Source of the DNA: Bdellovibrionaceae bacterium UBA6502
GTDB lineage: Bacteria; Bdellovibrionota; Bdellovibrionia; Bdellovibrionales; UBA840
Direction: 5' to 3'
Assembly (NCBI GenBank): GCA_002436415.1
Contig: DJMA01000018.1
Coordinates: forward strand, 1 to 64,000
DNA: 64,000 nucleotides
The position numbers were made by a program, and so were the translations under genes. Positions 1 to 6,592 of this stretch are shown here, piece after piece. Each line of letters begins with the position of its first letter. Within the stretch, counting starts at the first letter, position 1. Under the pieces are notes generated by a model. It was given only the letters and a program-made list of their open reading frames with translations, was not told the origin of the DNA and ran no database searches.

Positions 1-218
1 CCGGATTTAGGGGGTTGACCCGAATCCCACTTAACGGTACCTGCCTCAGTCTCATCAAAAGAATCAATGCAGACATCTGAAATAATCACAATATTAAATG
101 ACAGGATTAAATATGGTATTAAAAAAGTTCCTAAATTGGCTAAAAGATTTGCTAAGAAATGATTGAAACAGAAAGAGGAATGTTTGCTAAATCTCTTTCT
201 CCTGAAAAAACTAAGCAA
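1..218 (-). CDS. Possible partial hypothetical protein (3' end outside window)
   Basis: A minus-strand frame stays open from a TTG at 216-218 to the window edge. It starts 20 bases after the CopZ-like gene's stop, so it could be the next gene of the mercury operon. The translation has a hydrophobic stretch near residues 20-45 and then a polar region. No good Shine-Dalgarno site precedes the TTG and the protein is not recognised, so both the start and the reality of the gene are uncertain. Confidence 0.2.
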   Translation of the reverse strand, partial: MLSFFRRKRFSKHSSFCFNHFLANLLANLGTFLIPYLILSFNIVIISDVCIDSFDETEAGTVKWDSGQPPKS

Positions 219-237
219 CCTTCAAGAAGACCAGAAG

Positions 238-711
238 CTACTCTTTAAAAAGCTTCGCTTCCTTTATCCAAGCTGTAACATTTCCAAGACAACACCCTCC
301 TTGAGGATTTGAAGTCTCGCAAAAACAGCCGGGGCTCTTCATTTTAGCTTTTATATCTTCTAAGGCCCTAGTATCACCTGTTTTATTTATTTCATCTAAG
401 ATTGATTGTCTGGTGTAATCAAAGCAATAGCAAACATGTACATCAAGTCCATTATCTTTAACTGTTGCTTTAACTTTCAAGTTATTAGTCTTAAAAAAAT
501 GATTTTTGTCTGCGCAGAAGTAGGTAACTTCACAGTCTGGCGTCTTGCAGTATTTATAAATTTCACTTTCTCTAAGTGTGTTCTTAGAATCATTTAAGAG
601 TAATGATTTTAATGTTTCAATTCCCACATTGGCACCCTTACTGTCACAAAAAGGACAGCTAAAGTTTTTGTCTGTGTTATTTACTTTTTTGCTTGAGTCG
701 CAACATCCCAT
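238..711 (-). CDS. CopZ-type zinc/iron-sulfur domain protein, last clear gene of the mer operon
   Basis: This 157-residue cytosolic protein matches the N-terminal metal domain of Archaeoglobus-type CopZ, known to hold a zinc and a [2Fe-2S] cluster. Visible motifs in order are CPFC near residue 19, CKTPDCEVTYF near 55-65, CYCF near 94, a C-x-CE pair and NPQGGCCLG near 135-143. The protein opens with MGCC, a further Cys pair. It lacks the HMA domain of full CopZ, but the preceding gene encodes one as a separate protein. It follows merP by 8 bases, so it is probably co-transcribed. A role in handling mercury or another soft metal is inferred from position; the fold assignment is strong. Confidence 0.8.
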   Translation of the reverse strand: MGCCDSSKKVNNTDKNFSCPFCDSKGANVGIETLKSLLLNDSKNTLRESEIYKYCKTPDCEVTYFCADKNHFFKTNNLKVKATVKDNGLDVHVCYCFDYTRQSILDEINKTGDTRALEDIKAKMKSPGCFCETSNPQGGCCLGNVTAWIKEAKLFKE

Positions 712-719
712 AATATCAC

Positions 720-1043
720 CTACGACTTACATACCTTAATGCTATGTTTTTCATCCATAAATACTTTAAACTCTGTAAATTTCTCAATCGCTTTACTAAC
801 TTCACAATCAGTTTTTTCTGCTACGTAATTCTTTTTTTCAAATTTTAGATCAGCCACACCAACAGAGATTTCTTTGTCTTCTATTTTTAGGTTATCAGAT
901 TTTTTGAGTGCAACCTTTACTCCTAAAATACATCCTCCACAGGTCATCCCTTTCACAAAATATTTTTTTGATACTACCTCTTCAGAGTATCCACTTGCAG
1001 GCAACAGCGAGATTAATAATATAAGTGCAAATATATTTTTCAT
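720..1043 (-). CDS. merP: MerP-like periplasmic heavy-metal-binding protein
   Basis: A 107-residue protein with a signal peptide (about residues 1-20) followed by one HMA domain carrying GMTCGGC, with Cys35 and Cys38 as the metal pair. MerP proteins bind Hg(II) in the periplasm and pass it to MerT. The start at 1043 is chosen because an AGGAG site lies just upstream and the signal peptide begins there; a longer frame to 1118 would overlap merT. The second half has two extra cysteines, at the TDCE and KVC positions, that are not typical of short MerP proteins. The partner MerT gene ends 8 bases upstream. Confidence 0.8.
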   Translation of the reverse strand: MKNIFALILLISLLPASGYSEEVVSKKYFVKGMTCGGCILGVKVALKKSDNLKIEDKEISVGVADLKFEKKNYVAEKTDCEVSKAIEKFTEFKVFMDEKHSIKVCKS

Positions 1044-1051
1044 AAATTCTC

Positions 1052-1399
1052 CTAAACTAAGTAAATACTCCAATATGGAAATGTTAAAAAACCAAGTATC
1101 AATACTGTCGCAATCCAAAGGATACGCTTATTCCACTTATCAGATTTGGGGTTGGCACAATATGAACCATCTTCACATTCATCAGCAGGTTTTTTCTTAT
1201 AAGTATAAAAAAATGCTAACCCTAAGAGAACTAATGTTAGGACTGTTAAATAAGGTCTATAAGGTTCCATTTTCGACAATAGTCCAGCACTTGAGACACC
1301 CAAAACAGCAAATATTAAAGGGCCAATACAGCATGAAGCTGCAACAATTGAAGCTATGACACCTCCCAAAAGTGTCGCTCTTTGTGCCTTGTTATCCAT
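1052..1399 (-). CDS. merT: Mercuric ion transport protein MerT
   Basis: A 115-residue inner-membrane protein with three hydrophobic segments (about 9-31, 46-66, 92-114). Cys23-Cys24 lie in the first segment and Cys75/Cys81 in the loop after the second. This is nearly the pair spacing of classical MerT (24/25 and 76/82, from memory), which takes Hg(II) from MerP and carries it across the membrane. Its start overlaps the merR stop by 8 bases, indicating translational coupling in one operon. No mercuric reductase gene is seen in the window, so imported mercury would need another sink or a reductase outside the window. Confidence 0.85.
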   Translation of the reverse strand: MDNKAQRATLLGGVIASIVAASCCIGPLIFAVLGVSSAGLLSKMEPYRPYLTVLTLVLLGLAFFYTYKKKPADECEDGSYCANPKSDKWNKRILWIATVLILGFLTFPYWSIYLV

Positions 1400-1805
1400 T
1401 TGATTCTCCGGTTAATAACTCAAGGAAATGGCATTGAGATTCTCCTGATGTGGATTCACACTTCTCAGATACTCTAGCTAATGCTTTTTTAATTTTTTTG
1501 AGTTCAAGAATTTTTTTATCAATGTTAGCTTCCTTTTCTTTAATCTTACCTAAGGCCAAAGAACACTTTCCCTTTTTGGAAATTTGAATTTCTAAGAGTT
1601 CTTTAATCTCTATTAAAGTAAAACCTAAGTCTTTGGCAGATTGAATAAAGTTTAAAATATGAGGAGCCGAGCTATTATAGTAACGATATCCACTAGACGA
1701 TCGTTTTTCAGGAGTCAGAAGCCCTTTGTCTTCATAGAAGCGAATTGTATCTATAGTTGCTCCTGTTTCCTTTGAAAGCTCTCCGATCTTGTATAACGAG
1801 TCCAT
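1392..1805 (-). CDS. merR: MerR-type mercury-responsive regulator
   Basis: A 137-residue MerR-family activator: winged-helix DNA-binding part at residues 4-72, then a dimerisation helix. Cys81, Cys116 and Cys125 are present. Their spacing (35 and 9) is exactly that of the Hg(II)-binding triad Cys82/117/126 of Tn501 MerR, which supports mercury rather than copper, zinc or lead sensing. The start at 1805 is chosen because AAGGAG lies 7 bases upstream; a frame running up to 1856 would cross the promoter. merR is first in the same operon it controls, so it should be autoregulated. Confidence 0.88.
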   Translation of the reverse strand: MDSLYKIGELSKETGATIDTIRFYEDKGLLTPEKRSSSGYRYYNSSAPHILNFIQSAKDLGFTLIEIKELLEIQISKKGKCSLALGKIKEKEANIDKKILELKKIKKALARVSEKCESTSGESQCHFLELLTGESNG

Positions 1806-1824
1806 TTCATTTCTCCTTAGCACC

Positions 1825-1856
1825 ATTATAAACCATGGAGTACAGTCTAGACTCAA
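1825..1856 (-). promoter_or_regulatory. MerR-type promoter/operator of the mer operon
   Basis: On the minus strand a -35 box TTGAGT (1851-1856) and a perfect -10 box TATAAT (1825-1830) are separated by 20 bp. This over-long spacer is the hallmark of promoters that MerR-family activators untwist. The spacer holds the palindrome AGTCTAGACT. The expected transcript start near 1818 falls on the merR ribosome-binding site, giving a leader of about 13 nt. Confidence 0.75.
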
Positions 1857-1874
1857 GAGTTTTATGGCACGAAG

Positions 1875-2138
1875 TTACGTGTTTTCGTAATATTCCAATT
1901 TTCTTAATAGTTTCATCTGGTTAAGATGAAATAAGAGGTTTTAACGCAAGAGGTAATACGAACTTTCGTATTACTATAGAACCTGAATAATTTTAACTAT
2001 TTAAATAGGTTTCTCAGGGATGACTCGATAAGGTACACGAAACTTCGTATTCTTGCTGTTAGAACCGACGAACTATCGTCAGTTATTAACTCATTAGAAT
2101 TATTTGACTCCTTTAATTTTACGACGAAGTCTCGTCGT
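1875..2138. repeat. Cluster of five short inverted repeats sharing ACGAA/CGACGA arms
   Basis: Five small palindromes sit in the 807-bp non-coding region between merR and mobC. They are TTACG/CGTAA (1875-1890), GTAATACGAA/TTCGTATTAC with a 2-base loop (1953-1974), ACGAA/TTCGT (2037-2048), GACGA/TCGTC (2067-2080) and ACGACGA/TCGTCGT (2121-2138, followed by TTTTT). The last could act as a plus-strand terminator. The related arms suggest binding sites for one protein, such as an island replication, transfer or excision factor; the function is unknown. Confidence 0.5.
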
Positions 2139-2444
2139 TTTTCACTTCTATTTTTTGTGACGAGTTTTAGTCAAATTTAATTTTGTTAATGATTTCAGTT
2201 AGGTAGTTCGTTTAATTTTTTGGCATTGGGTTTGCTTATATTGATTATGTGGTTTGCATTTTCTTTTGGGGAGCGAGCCATGTAAACCGACTACGCCGAT
2301 TTACGAAACTTAGCTCACTTCGTTTGCTAGTTTATTCTTGGAGGCAAGCCCCAAGAATCTCTTTTAAGAGAAGCCTGAGAAGAAGCTGACAGAGTATGCG
2401 GATAGTTTGTTTAAAGTATTTTTTGAGTGATTGTTTATTCATTC

Positions 2445-2504
2445 TTACCTCCTGCGCCCTTGCGGAGCAGATGAGGAGGTAAAATGAAAAATAAAAGCTC
2501 ATAG
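2445..2504 (+). other. Hairpin with buried Shine-Dalgarno and mini-ORF; candidate oriT
   Basis: TTACCTCCT (2445-2453) and AGGAGGTAA (2474-2482) are perfect inverted repeats. The loop contains TGCGCCCT, which as I recall also occurs at the nick region of IncQ-type oriTs, and CCTGC resembles the MOBP nick core. The right arm is a consensus Shine-Dalgarno followed by ATG at 2484 and six sense codons (MKNKSS) before TAG. Lying 160 bp upstream of mobC, it could be an origin of transfer or a leader controlling mob expression; neither is proven. Other perfect repeats nearby are ATTCTTGG/CCAAGAAT near 2333-2358. Confidence 0.35.
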
Positions 2505-2612
2505 TTTTTTTGAAATGAAAGTAACAACGACCGGGGTGGCGAATATCCTCAGCGATTAAAATGGCCCTAAGTTTCTAGTTTGCTGGTTTTCAATAGTTTT
2601 TATGAACGAAGC

Positions 2613-2641
2613 CACATACGACGACCACAAACGAGTATGTG
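2613..2641 (+). promoter_or_regulatory. Inverted repeat just upstream of mobC
   Basis: CACATAC (2613-2619) and GTATGTG (2635-2641) are perfect 7-bp arms ending 9 bases before the mobC ribosome-binding site. Such a site could be an operator for the ribbon-helix-helix MobC protein itself, or an mRNA hairpin; this is inference from position. Confidence 0.35.
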
Positions 2642-2663
2642 CTCTTTAAAAAGGAGTGCATTA

Positions 2664-3011
2664 ATGCGCCATTTTTCTAACAAAGTAAAAAAAGACATTC
2701 GAGACAAAGTCATCCCTGTGAGATTCACAGAAAAAGAAAAAAACTTTGTCGAATTAGTATCAAACAAATTCAACATTAGCTTAAGTGAGTTTATCAGACG
2801 ATCTGCTCTTCAGAGACGAATGCCAGCTCAAGGTGTCGCCGAGATCAATCGCAAAACGTATCAAGAGCTATGTCGAATTGGTAACAATCTCAATCAAGTT
2901 TTGAAGCATTTAAACTCTGGAATATTTCTAGGATTGGAAAAAGAAATGTTCATAGAGCTTAAGGCCTTAATTAAAAAGATTGGATTTGAGATGGTAGGCT
3001 CTAAAGCTTGA
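2664..3011 (+). CDS. mobC: MobC-like relaxosome accessory protein
   Basis: A 115-residue basic protein with a ribbon-helix-helix-like N-terminus (strand VIPVRFT then helices ending SEFIRRSAL) and a C-terminal stretch with GNNLNQVLKHLN, typical of the bacterial mobilisation protein MobC family. Such proteins bind oriT and help the relaxase nick. The start at 2664 is set by AAGGAG 7 bases upstream; a longer TTG-started frame to 2580 lacks support. The stop overlaps the relaxase start in the sequence TTGA, so the two are translationally coupled. Confidence 0.8.
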   Translation: MRHFSNKVKKDIRDKVIPVRFTEKEKNFVELVSNKFNISLSEFIRRSALQRRMPAQGVAEINRKTYQELCRIGNNLNQVLKHLNSGIFLGLEKEMFIELKALIKKIGFEMVGSKA

Positions 3012-4366
3012 TAGCCAAACAAATCAAAGGCAAAAGTTTTAGAGGTTGTGTTTCTTATGTTCTCTCAAAAGAGGGAGCTGAAATGATACATTCTAATATG
3101 CTTGGTGAAACGGTTGATGAATTATCCCGTGAGTTTGCCCAAGCCAGAAAGTTAAAACCTAACCTTCAAAAATGTGTTTATCACGCTAGTCTTTCGCTGC
3201 CAGAGGGTGAATCCCTAAATAAAGATCAATGGGGCGAAGTTAGTCAAAAATACATGAAGGAAATGGGCTTTAGCGGTTCTCAGTATATGGCCGTAATGCA
3301 TAAGGATACGGAACATCAACATATTCATATTGTCGCATCTCGGATTCGACTTGATGGCACTGTCGTTAGTGATAGCAATGACTATAAGCGAAGTGAAAAG
3401 GTCATTCGAGGTTTTGAAATTGAATACGGACTTGAAAAAGTTAAATCAAGCAGAGATGTGGGAATTTCAGCACCTACTCGTGGAGAAATGAGAAAAATAT
3501 TAAACGAACGTAACCCCAGTATAAAGTTGAGACTACAAAAGATTATTGGTGATGCGACAAATGAAAAACAATCAATGACCAGTTTTATGAATAAACTTGA
3601 GTCAGAAGGTGTTGGAGTTATCGCTAATATTTCAGATAAAACAGGTCATATTTCAGGAATTAGTTTTGTCCTCGATGGAGAGCTAATGAAAGGCAGTGAT
3701 CTGGGCAAGAGTTTCACATGGGGCAAACTTAAAAAGAAAGGAATTGTTTATGACAATATCAAAGAAAGCAAACACGTTATTGAATATGGAAGAAGAGCTC
3801 GTGAGGCAAGCTTGCAACAATCACATCATCAAAATGAACGAGCTAATGCAAGAAGCTCTAGTGGTTTTAAAGCAAGAGGCAAAGAAAGTCGTCATTATGA
3901 TGGAAAAAGATTTAACCAAAGAAGTGAGGGAGATAAATCAACAAACCTCAACTATGGGGCGACAAATTTCAAATTTATTTCAGAACTTTTCAAAAACGAT
4001 GGAGAAGATAGAATTTTTCCAAACGGTCACGATGAAAGAGGAAGTGAGTTCACATTTAGAAGAGGTAAAAAAGAATCAAAAAAACTTTCTAATAATCACA
4101 ATCTTGATCGTTCTTTTAGGGCCAATAGTTTCACTGAAGACCTATTTCGGAATTCCAAAGAGTTACTACCAAGTAAAGGATCGAGTTTATTCCCTAGAGA
4201 AGAAAGCGACGAACTGGAAGAGCTTCGAGGAAAAGGTTCTTCCGACATTCAGCGAGAACGATCAAACCGCAATAAGGCAGATGATCGAGGCAGGAAAGAA
4301 AAATTAAAAGATAAAAAAAGACGCAAGGCCAAATCCAAAAAACGAGGACTTGACCTTGATTTCTAA
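3008..4366 (+). CDS. mobA: Relaxase / mobilisation nuclease (PF03432, MobA-like)
   Basis: A 452-residue relaxase. The N-terminal domain (about 1-160) has the likely catalytic Tyr17 in GCVSYVL and a three-histidine metal motif at His103, His105 and His107 (EHQHIHIV). It would nick oriT and lead the strand during conjugative transfer. The start is TTG at 3008, overlapping the mobC stop by 4 bases. The C-terminal half (about 250-452) is low-complexity, rich in Arg, Lys, Ser and Asn, and shares its DNA with the mobB-like gene in another frame, which may explain its composition. No type IV secretion or coupling-protein genes are visible, so transfer would need a helper. Confidence 0.88.
   Translation: MIAKQIKGKSFRGCVSYVLSKEGAEMIHSNMLGETVDELSREFAQARKLKPNLQKCVYHASLSLPEGESLNKDQWGEVSQKYMKEMGFSGSQYMAVMHKDTEHQHIHIVASRIRLDGTVVSDSNDYKRSEKVIRGFEIEYGLEKVKSSRDVGISAPTRGEMRKILNERNPSIKLRLQKIIGDATNEKQSMTSFMNKLESEGVGVIANISDKTGHISGISFVLDGELMKGSDLGKSFTWGKLKKKGIVYDNIKESKHVIEYGRRAREASLQQSHHQNERANARSSSGFKARGKESRHYDGKRFNQRSEGDKSTNLNYGATNFKFISELFKNDGEDRIFPNGHDERGSEFTFRRGKKESKKLSNNHNLDRSFRANSFTEDLFRNSKELLPSKGSSLFPREESDELEELRGKGSSDIQRERSNRNKADDRGRKEKLKDKKRRKAKSKKRGLDLDF
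3750..4307 (+). CDS. MobB-like coiled-coil membrane protein nested inside the relaxase gene
   Basis: A 185-codon frame lies wholly within the relaxase gene, shifted +1. The start ATG at 3750 has an AAGGAA site at proper spacing. The product is not random-looking: a long heptad-rich, Glu/Lys/Met-rich region (about residues 13-110, probable coiled coil), one clean transmembrane segment (about 112-130) and a charged C-terminus. Plasmids such as RSF1010 and ColE1 encode mobilisation proteins (MobB, MbeB/MbeD) nested in their relaxase genes, and MobB has a membrane segment. By analogy it would anchor the relaxosome at the membrane. No sequence homology can be shown here. Confidence 0.65.
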   Translation: MTISKKANTLLNMEEELVRQACNNHIIKMNELMQEALVVLKQEAKKVVIMMEKDLTKEVREINQQTSTMGRQISNLFQNFSKTMEKIEFFQTVTMKEEVSSHLEEVKKNQKNFLIITILIVLLGPIVSLKTYFGIPKSYYQVKDRVYSLEKKATNWKSFEEKVLPTFSENDQTAIRQMIEAGKKN

Positions 4367-4419
4367 TTTTTTGCCTGAAATTTTTGTGAACGTAATAGAA
4401 TTTTATCTAAGGAAGTGTT

Positions 4420-4641
4420 ATGAATTATTCGATGAATGCTGATAACTCGGCATTGTTCTTTGACAATAGAATATGGGATGAATGGCTTTCTACCAGTGAA
4501 GCCGCTAAGTTTTTAAGTACGACTCCAAATGCTGTTCGCATTATGGTTTGTCGGGGAAAAATAAAAGCGTCAAAACTAGGTAGAAGACTAAGATTCAAGA
4601 TAAGTGACCTGCGCAATCTCCTTTTAAACAAAGGAGACTAA
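4420..4641 (+). CDS. Excisionase-like helix-turn-helix protein
   Basis: A 73-residue protein whose core (residues 22-68, WLSTSEAAKFL then RIMVCRGKIKASKLGRRLRF) is the MerR-like winged helix of the HTH_17 / excisionase family. These small proteins bind near attachment sites and direct integrase toward excision. It is preceded by AGGAAG and ends two bases before the integrase start, so the pair forms a xis-int operon. A regulatory role on mob or int expression is the alternative. Confidence 0.75.
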   Translation: MNYSMNADNSALFFDNRIWDEWLSTSEAAKFLSTTPNAVRIMVCRGKIKASKLGRRLRFKISDLRNLLLNKGD

Positions 4642-4643
4642 AG

Positions 4644-5804
4644 ATGATTAATAAATATCAAGCAGGTAACAAATTCTTGTACGAAGTTTTTGTAAAAGGA
4701 AGAGATAAAAACGGCAAACAAGTTGGAAAACGCCGCCGTGGAATCACTTCCGCTCGAAAAGCAAAAGAGATTGAAGTTGATTTGATTAATGAACTTCGTT
4801 CAAAAGCAAGTGAGACAAAAACTTATACATGGCAAGAATGGCACTTAGAATGTATCAGACGAATGAGGATGACCTTAAAGATGGGAACTATCATGGGATA
4901 TGATGGTGATCTGAAAAAATGGCTTCCTCAAGATTGGTGTGAGAAAGAGATGAGTTCATTTTCTAAAAATGATGTTTATGATCTTATTTTTAACTTCATT
5001 GGCGACAGGGCTTCGGCTCATGTTAGACAAAAAACGTATAAAAAAGTTTTAAGACTTTTTGAATTGGCACTTGAAGAAGGACTTATTGACAGAAACCCAG
5101 CAAAAGGGATTACCGTCAAAGTACCTGTGGCTGTTAAAAAGGTTCTTAATTCCAATGAAGCAGAACTTCTTTTAAAACAAGCTAAAGAATGTCATCACCG
5201 CTTTTATCATCATTTTGCCTTTGCACTTTTAACAGGCATGAGAAGCGGAGAGATGTACGCTCTTACTTGGAAAGACGTTGACCTTGAAACAGGTTTAATT
5301 TCTGTTTCAAAACAATGGACTTCAAAAGATGGTTTACATCACACCAAAAGCAATCGTAACCGAGTGGTTCCTATTAGTGCGGAACTAAAACAGCTATTAA
5401 CAGAGCTTAAAAAGATTGGCCCATTTAAGGCCACGCTTAAACCCTCTGTAGTTAATCACCCTAGAGCGCGTATTGTGACTTTTGATGATTTGGTATTACC
5501 AAGGCTAAGAGAGTGGCGAAACGGCGATCAAGCGATGGTACTGGCTGAATTTTGTCGCTCTATAGGAGTTACACCTGTTAAGTTTCACGATCTACGGGCA
5601 ACCTTTATTACGAACCTACTGTCGCAAGGGGTTCCGCTAGTAAAAGTGATGTCAATTGTGGGACACCGCAAAATGTCTACTACAGATGAATATTTAAGAT
5701 TATCTGGCGTAGATATAAAAATCGGGACAACAGAGAAACTGGGTTACGGACTACCAAAGCACACCGAAGGCAACGTAATTTCCTTATTTGGAAACGATTC
5801 GTGA
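4644..5804 (+). CDS. int: Tyrosine-type site-specific integrase
   Basis: A 386-residue phage/ICE-type integrase. Residues 1-60 form an Arm-binding-like domain, about 60-155 the core-binding domain (SAM-like), and about 165-350 the catalytic domain. The catalytic set is complete: Arg200 (TGMRSGE), Lys235, His315-x-x-Arg318 (HDLR), His341 (VGHRK) and Tyr350 (DEYLR). AAGGAG inside the end of the preceding gene serves as its ribosome-binding site. It should integrate and excise the mer/mob island, with its attachment site expected just downstream. Confidence 0.9.
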   Translation: MINKYQAGNKFLYEVFVKGRDKNGKQVGKRRRGITSARKAKEIEVDLINELRSKASETKTYTWQEWHLECIRRMRMTLKMGTIMGYDGDLKKWLPQDWCEKEMSSFSKNDVYDLIFNFIGDRASAHVRQKTYKKVLRLFELALEEGLIDRNPAKGITVKVPVAVKKVLNSNEAELLLKQAKECHHRFYHHFAFALLTGMRSGEMYALTWKDVDLETGLISVSKQWTSKDGLHHTKSNRNRVVPISAELKQLLTELKKIGPFKATLKPSVVNHPRARIVTFDDLVLPRLREWRNGDQAMVLAEFCRSIGVTPVKFHDLRATFITNLLSQGVPLVKVMSIVGHRKMSTTDEYLRLSGVDIKIGTTEKLGYGLPKHTEGNVISLFGNDS

Positions 5805-5861
5805 CTTCAAGGTAACTTTTGGTAACATGGAAAATAATTAATCGAGTGATTTTAACGGTTT

Positions 5862-5880
5862 GGGGAGTATGGTTCTCCCC
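5862..5880. repeat. Hairpin downstream of integrase; possible part of the attachment site
   Basis: GGGGAG (5862-5867) and CTCCCC (5875-5880) flank a 7-base loop, 58 bp after the integrase stop, followed by GACCATTTT. The layout recalls a tRNA 3' end, but the loop lacks the TTCRA core of a T-arm and no complete tRNA can be drawn. It may mark the island end; no matching copy is seen elsewhere in the window. Confidence 0.25.
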
Positions 5881-5894
5881 GACCATTTTAAATG

Positions 5895-5922
5895 AAAGCT
5901 AGCGGAATCGCTGGCTTTTTTT
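5895..5922 (+). terminator. Rho-independent terminator after the integrase gene
   Basis: AAAGCTAGCG and CGCTGGCTTT pair (one G-U) around a GAAT loop and run into a series of T residues. It lies about 90 bp beyond the integrase stop on the same strand. Confidence 0.7.
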
Positions 5923-5959
5923 GTTTGGGGCCTAAGCCCACCTGTCACCATCCTAACAA

Positions 5960-5994
5960 CGGCTCTACTCGATGGCTCTACGGCTCTACTCGAT
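5960..5994. repeat. Two direct copies of CGGCTCTACTCGAT
   Basis: The 14-mer occurs at 5960-5973 and 5981-5994, with a partial third (GGCTCTAC) between. It lies in the 788-bp non-coding stretch after the integrase. Apart from the terminator and a decayed gene, the rest of that stretch shows nothing recognisable. Confidence 0.6.
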
Positions 5995-6094
5995 TCGAGA
6001 GGTAGTGCGCCTAAAAACCTCATGTTATCGCAGAGTTAAGCACTCTTAATCGGTAATTTTCAAAGCTCGAATAACCATAAGCTAACGACTAATT

Positions 6095-6478
6095 TTAAAA
6101 AAATTCTATTTTTAGCCCTGCGCAAGAGAGTGTTTCAGCTAAAATCTTAATAGATGGAATATTTTCCCAATTTCCAATTCATTGATTAGTTTATTACTAA
6201 GCTTGAGTATTTCAGAAAAATCGGTTTGATACTTATCAAGCATTCTTCTTACTAAACACCATACCTAAGGAGTTTCAATTACTTGTTCTCTTACTTTTTG
6301 AACTAATTCCATTGGAACTATTCTTAGGTCGACTTTTTAAGTCCCATTCCCGACCTAGATAATTAAAAATTTCTTTTACTAACTCTTTTTTAAACCTTGT
6401 ACAATGACTCGCTAAAAAACGTTTCCCAGGGTATCCATCAAATAAGAATCAAGTCATCTTGAATCCTTCTCCTAGACA
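6095..6478 (-). pseudogene. Decayed coding remnant (two frameshifts, two internal stops)
   Basis: Minus-strand translation gives protein-like segments that can be joined only across lesions. One containing FLFDGYPGKRFLASH and GREWDLKSRP follows an in-frame TGA. A frame change leads to MELVQKVREQVIETP, a TAG, then RRMLDKYQTDFSEILKLSNK. A second frame change leads to IPSIKILAETLSCAGLKIE and a stop at 6095. Coding-like codon use with multiple breaks indicates an old inactivated gene beside the island end. The family was not recognised. Confidence 0.5.
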
Positions 6479-6592
6479 ATTTTTAAATATTTTAAAGCAA
6501 AAAAAACAGTGGCCAAAAAGGAGACAGATTATACGACAATAGAATCTTCTATTAAGTGAGATAAGATTCACCTGTTACTAAAAGTTACTGCA

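Noticed and set aside
874..1359. 161-codon plus-strand frame opposite merP/merT
   Set aside because: Both strands cannot be coding in this way: merT and merP have diagnostic motifs on the minus strand, and the plus product is not recognisable.
2580..2663. Longer mobC start at TTG 2580
   Set aside because: It would translate through an inverted repeat and lacks a ribosome-binding site; ATG 2664 has AAGGAG at ideal spacing.
5855..5890. Possible tRNA or tmRNA 3' end at the island boundary
   Set aside because: The stem and GACCA look suggestive, but the loop TATGGTT is not a T-loop and no anticodon or D-arm can be placed on either strand.
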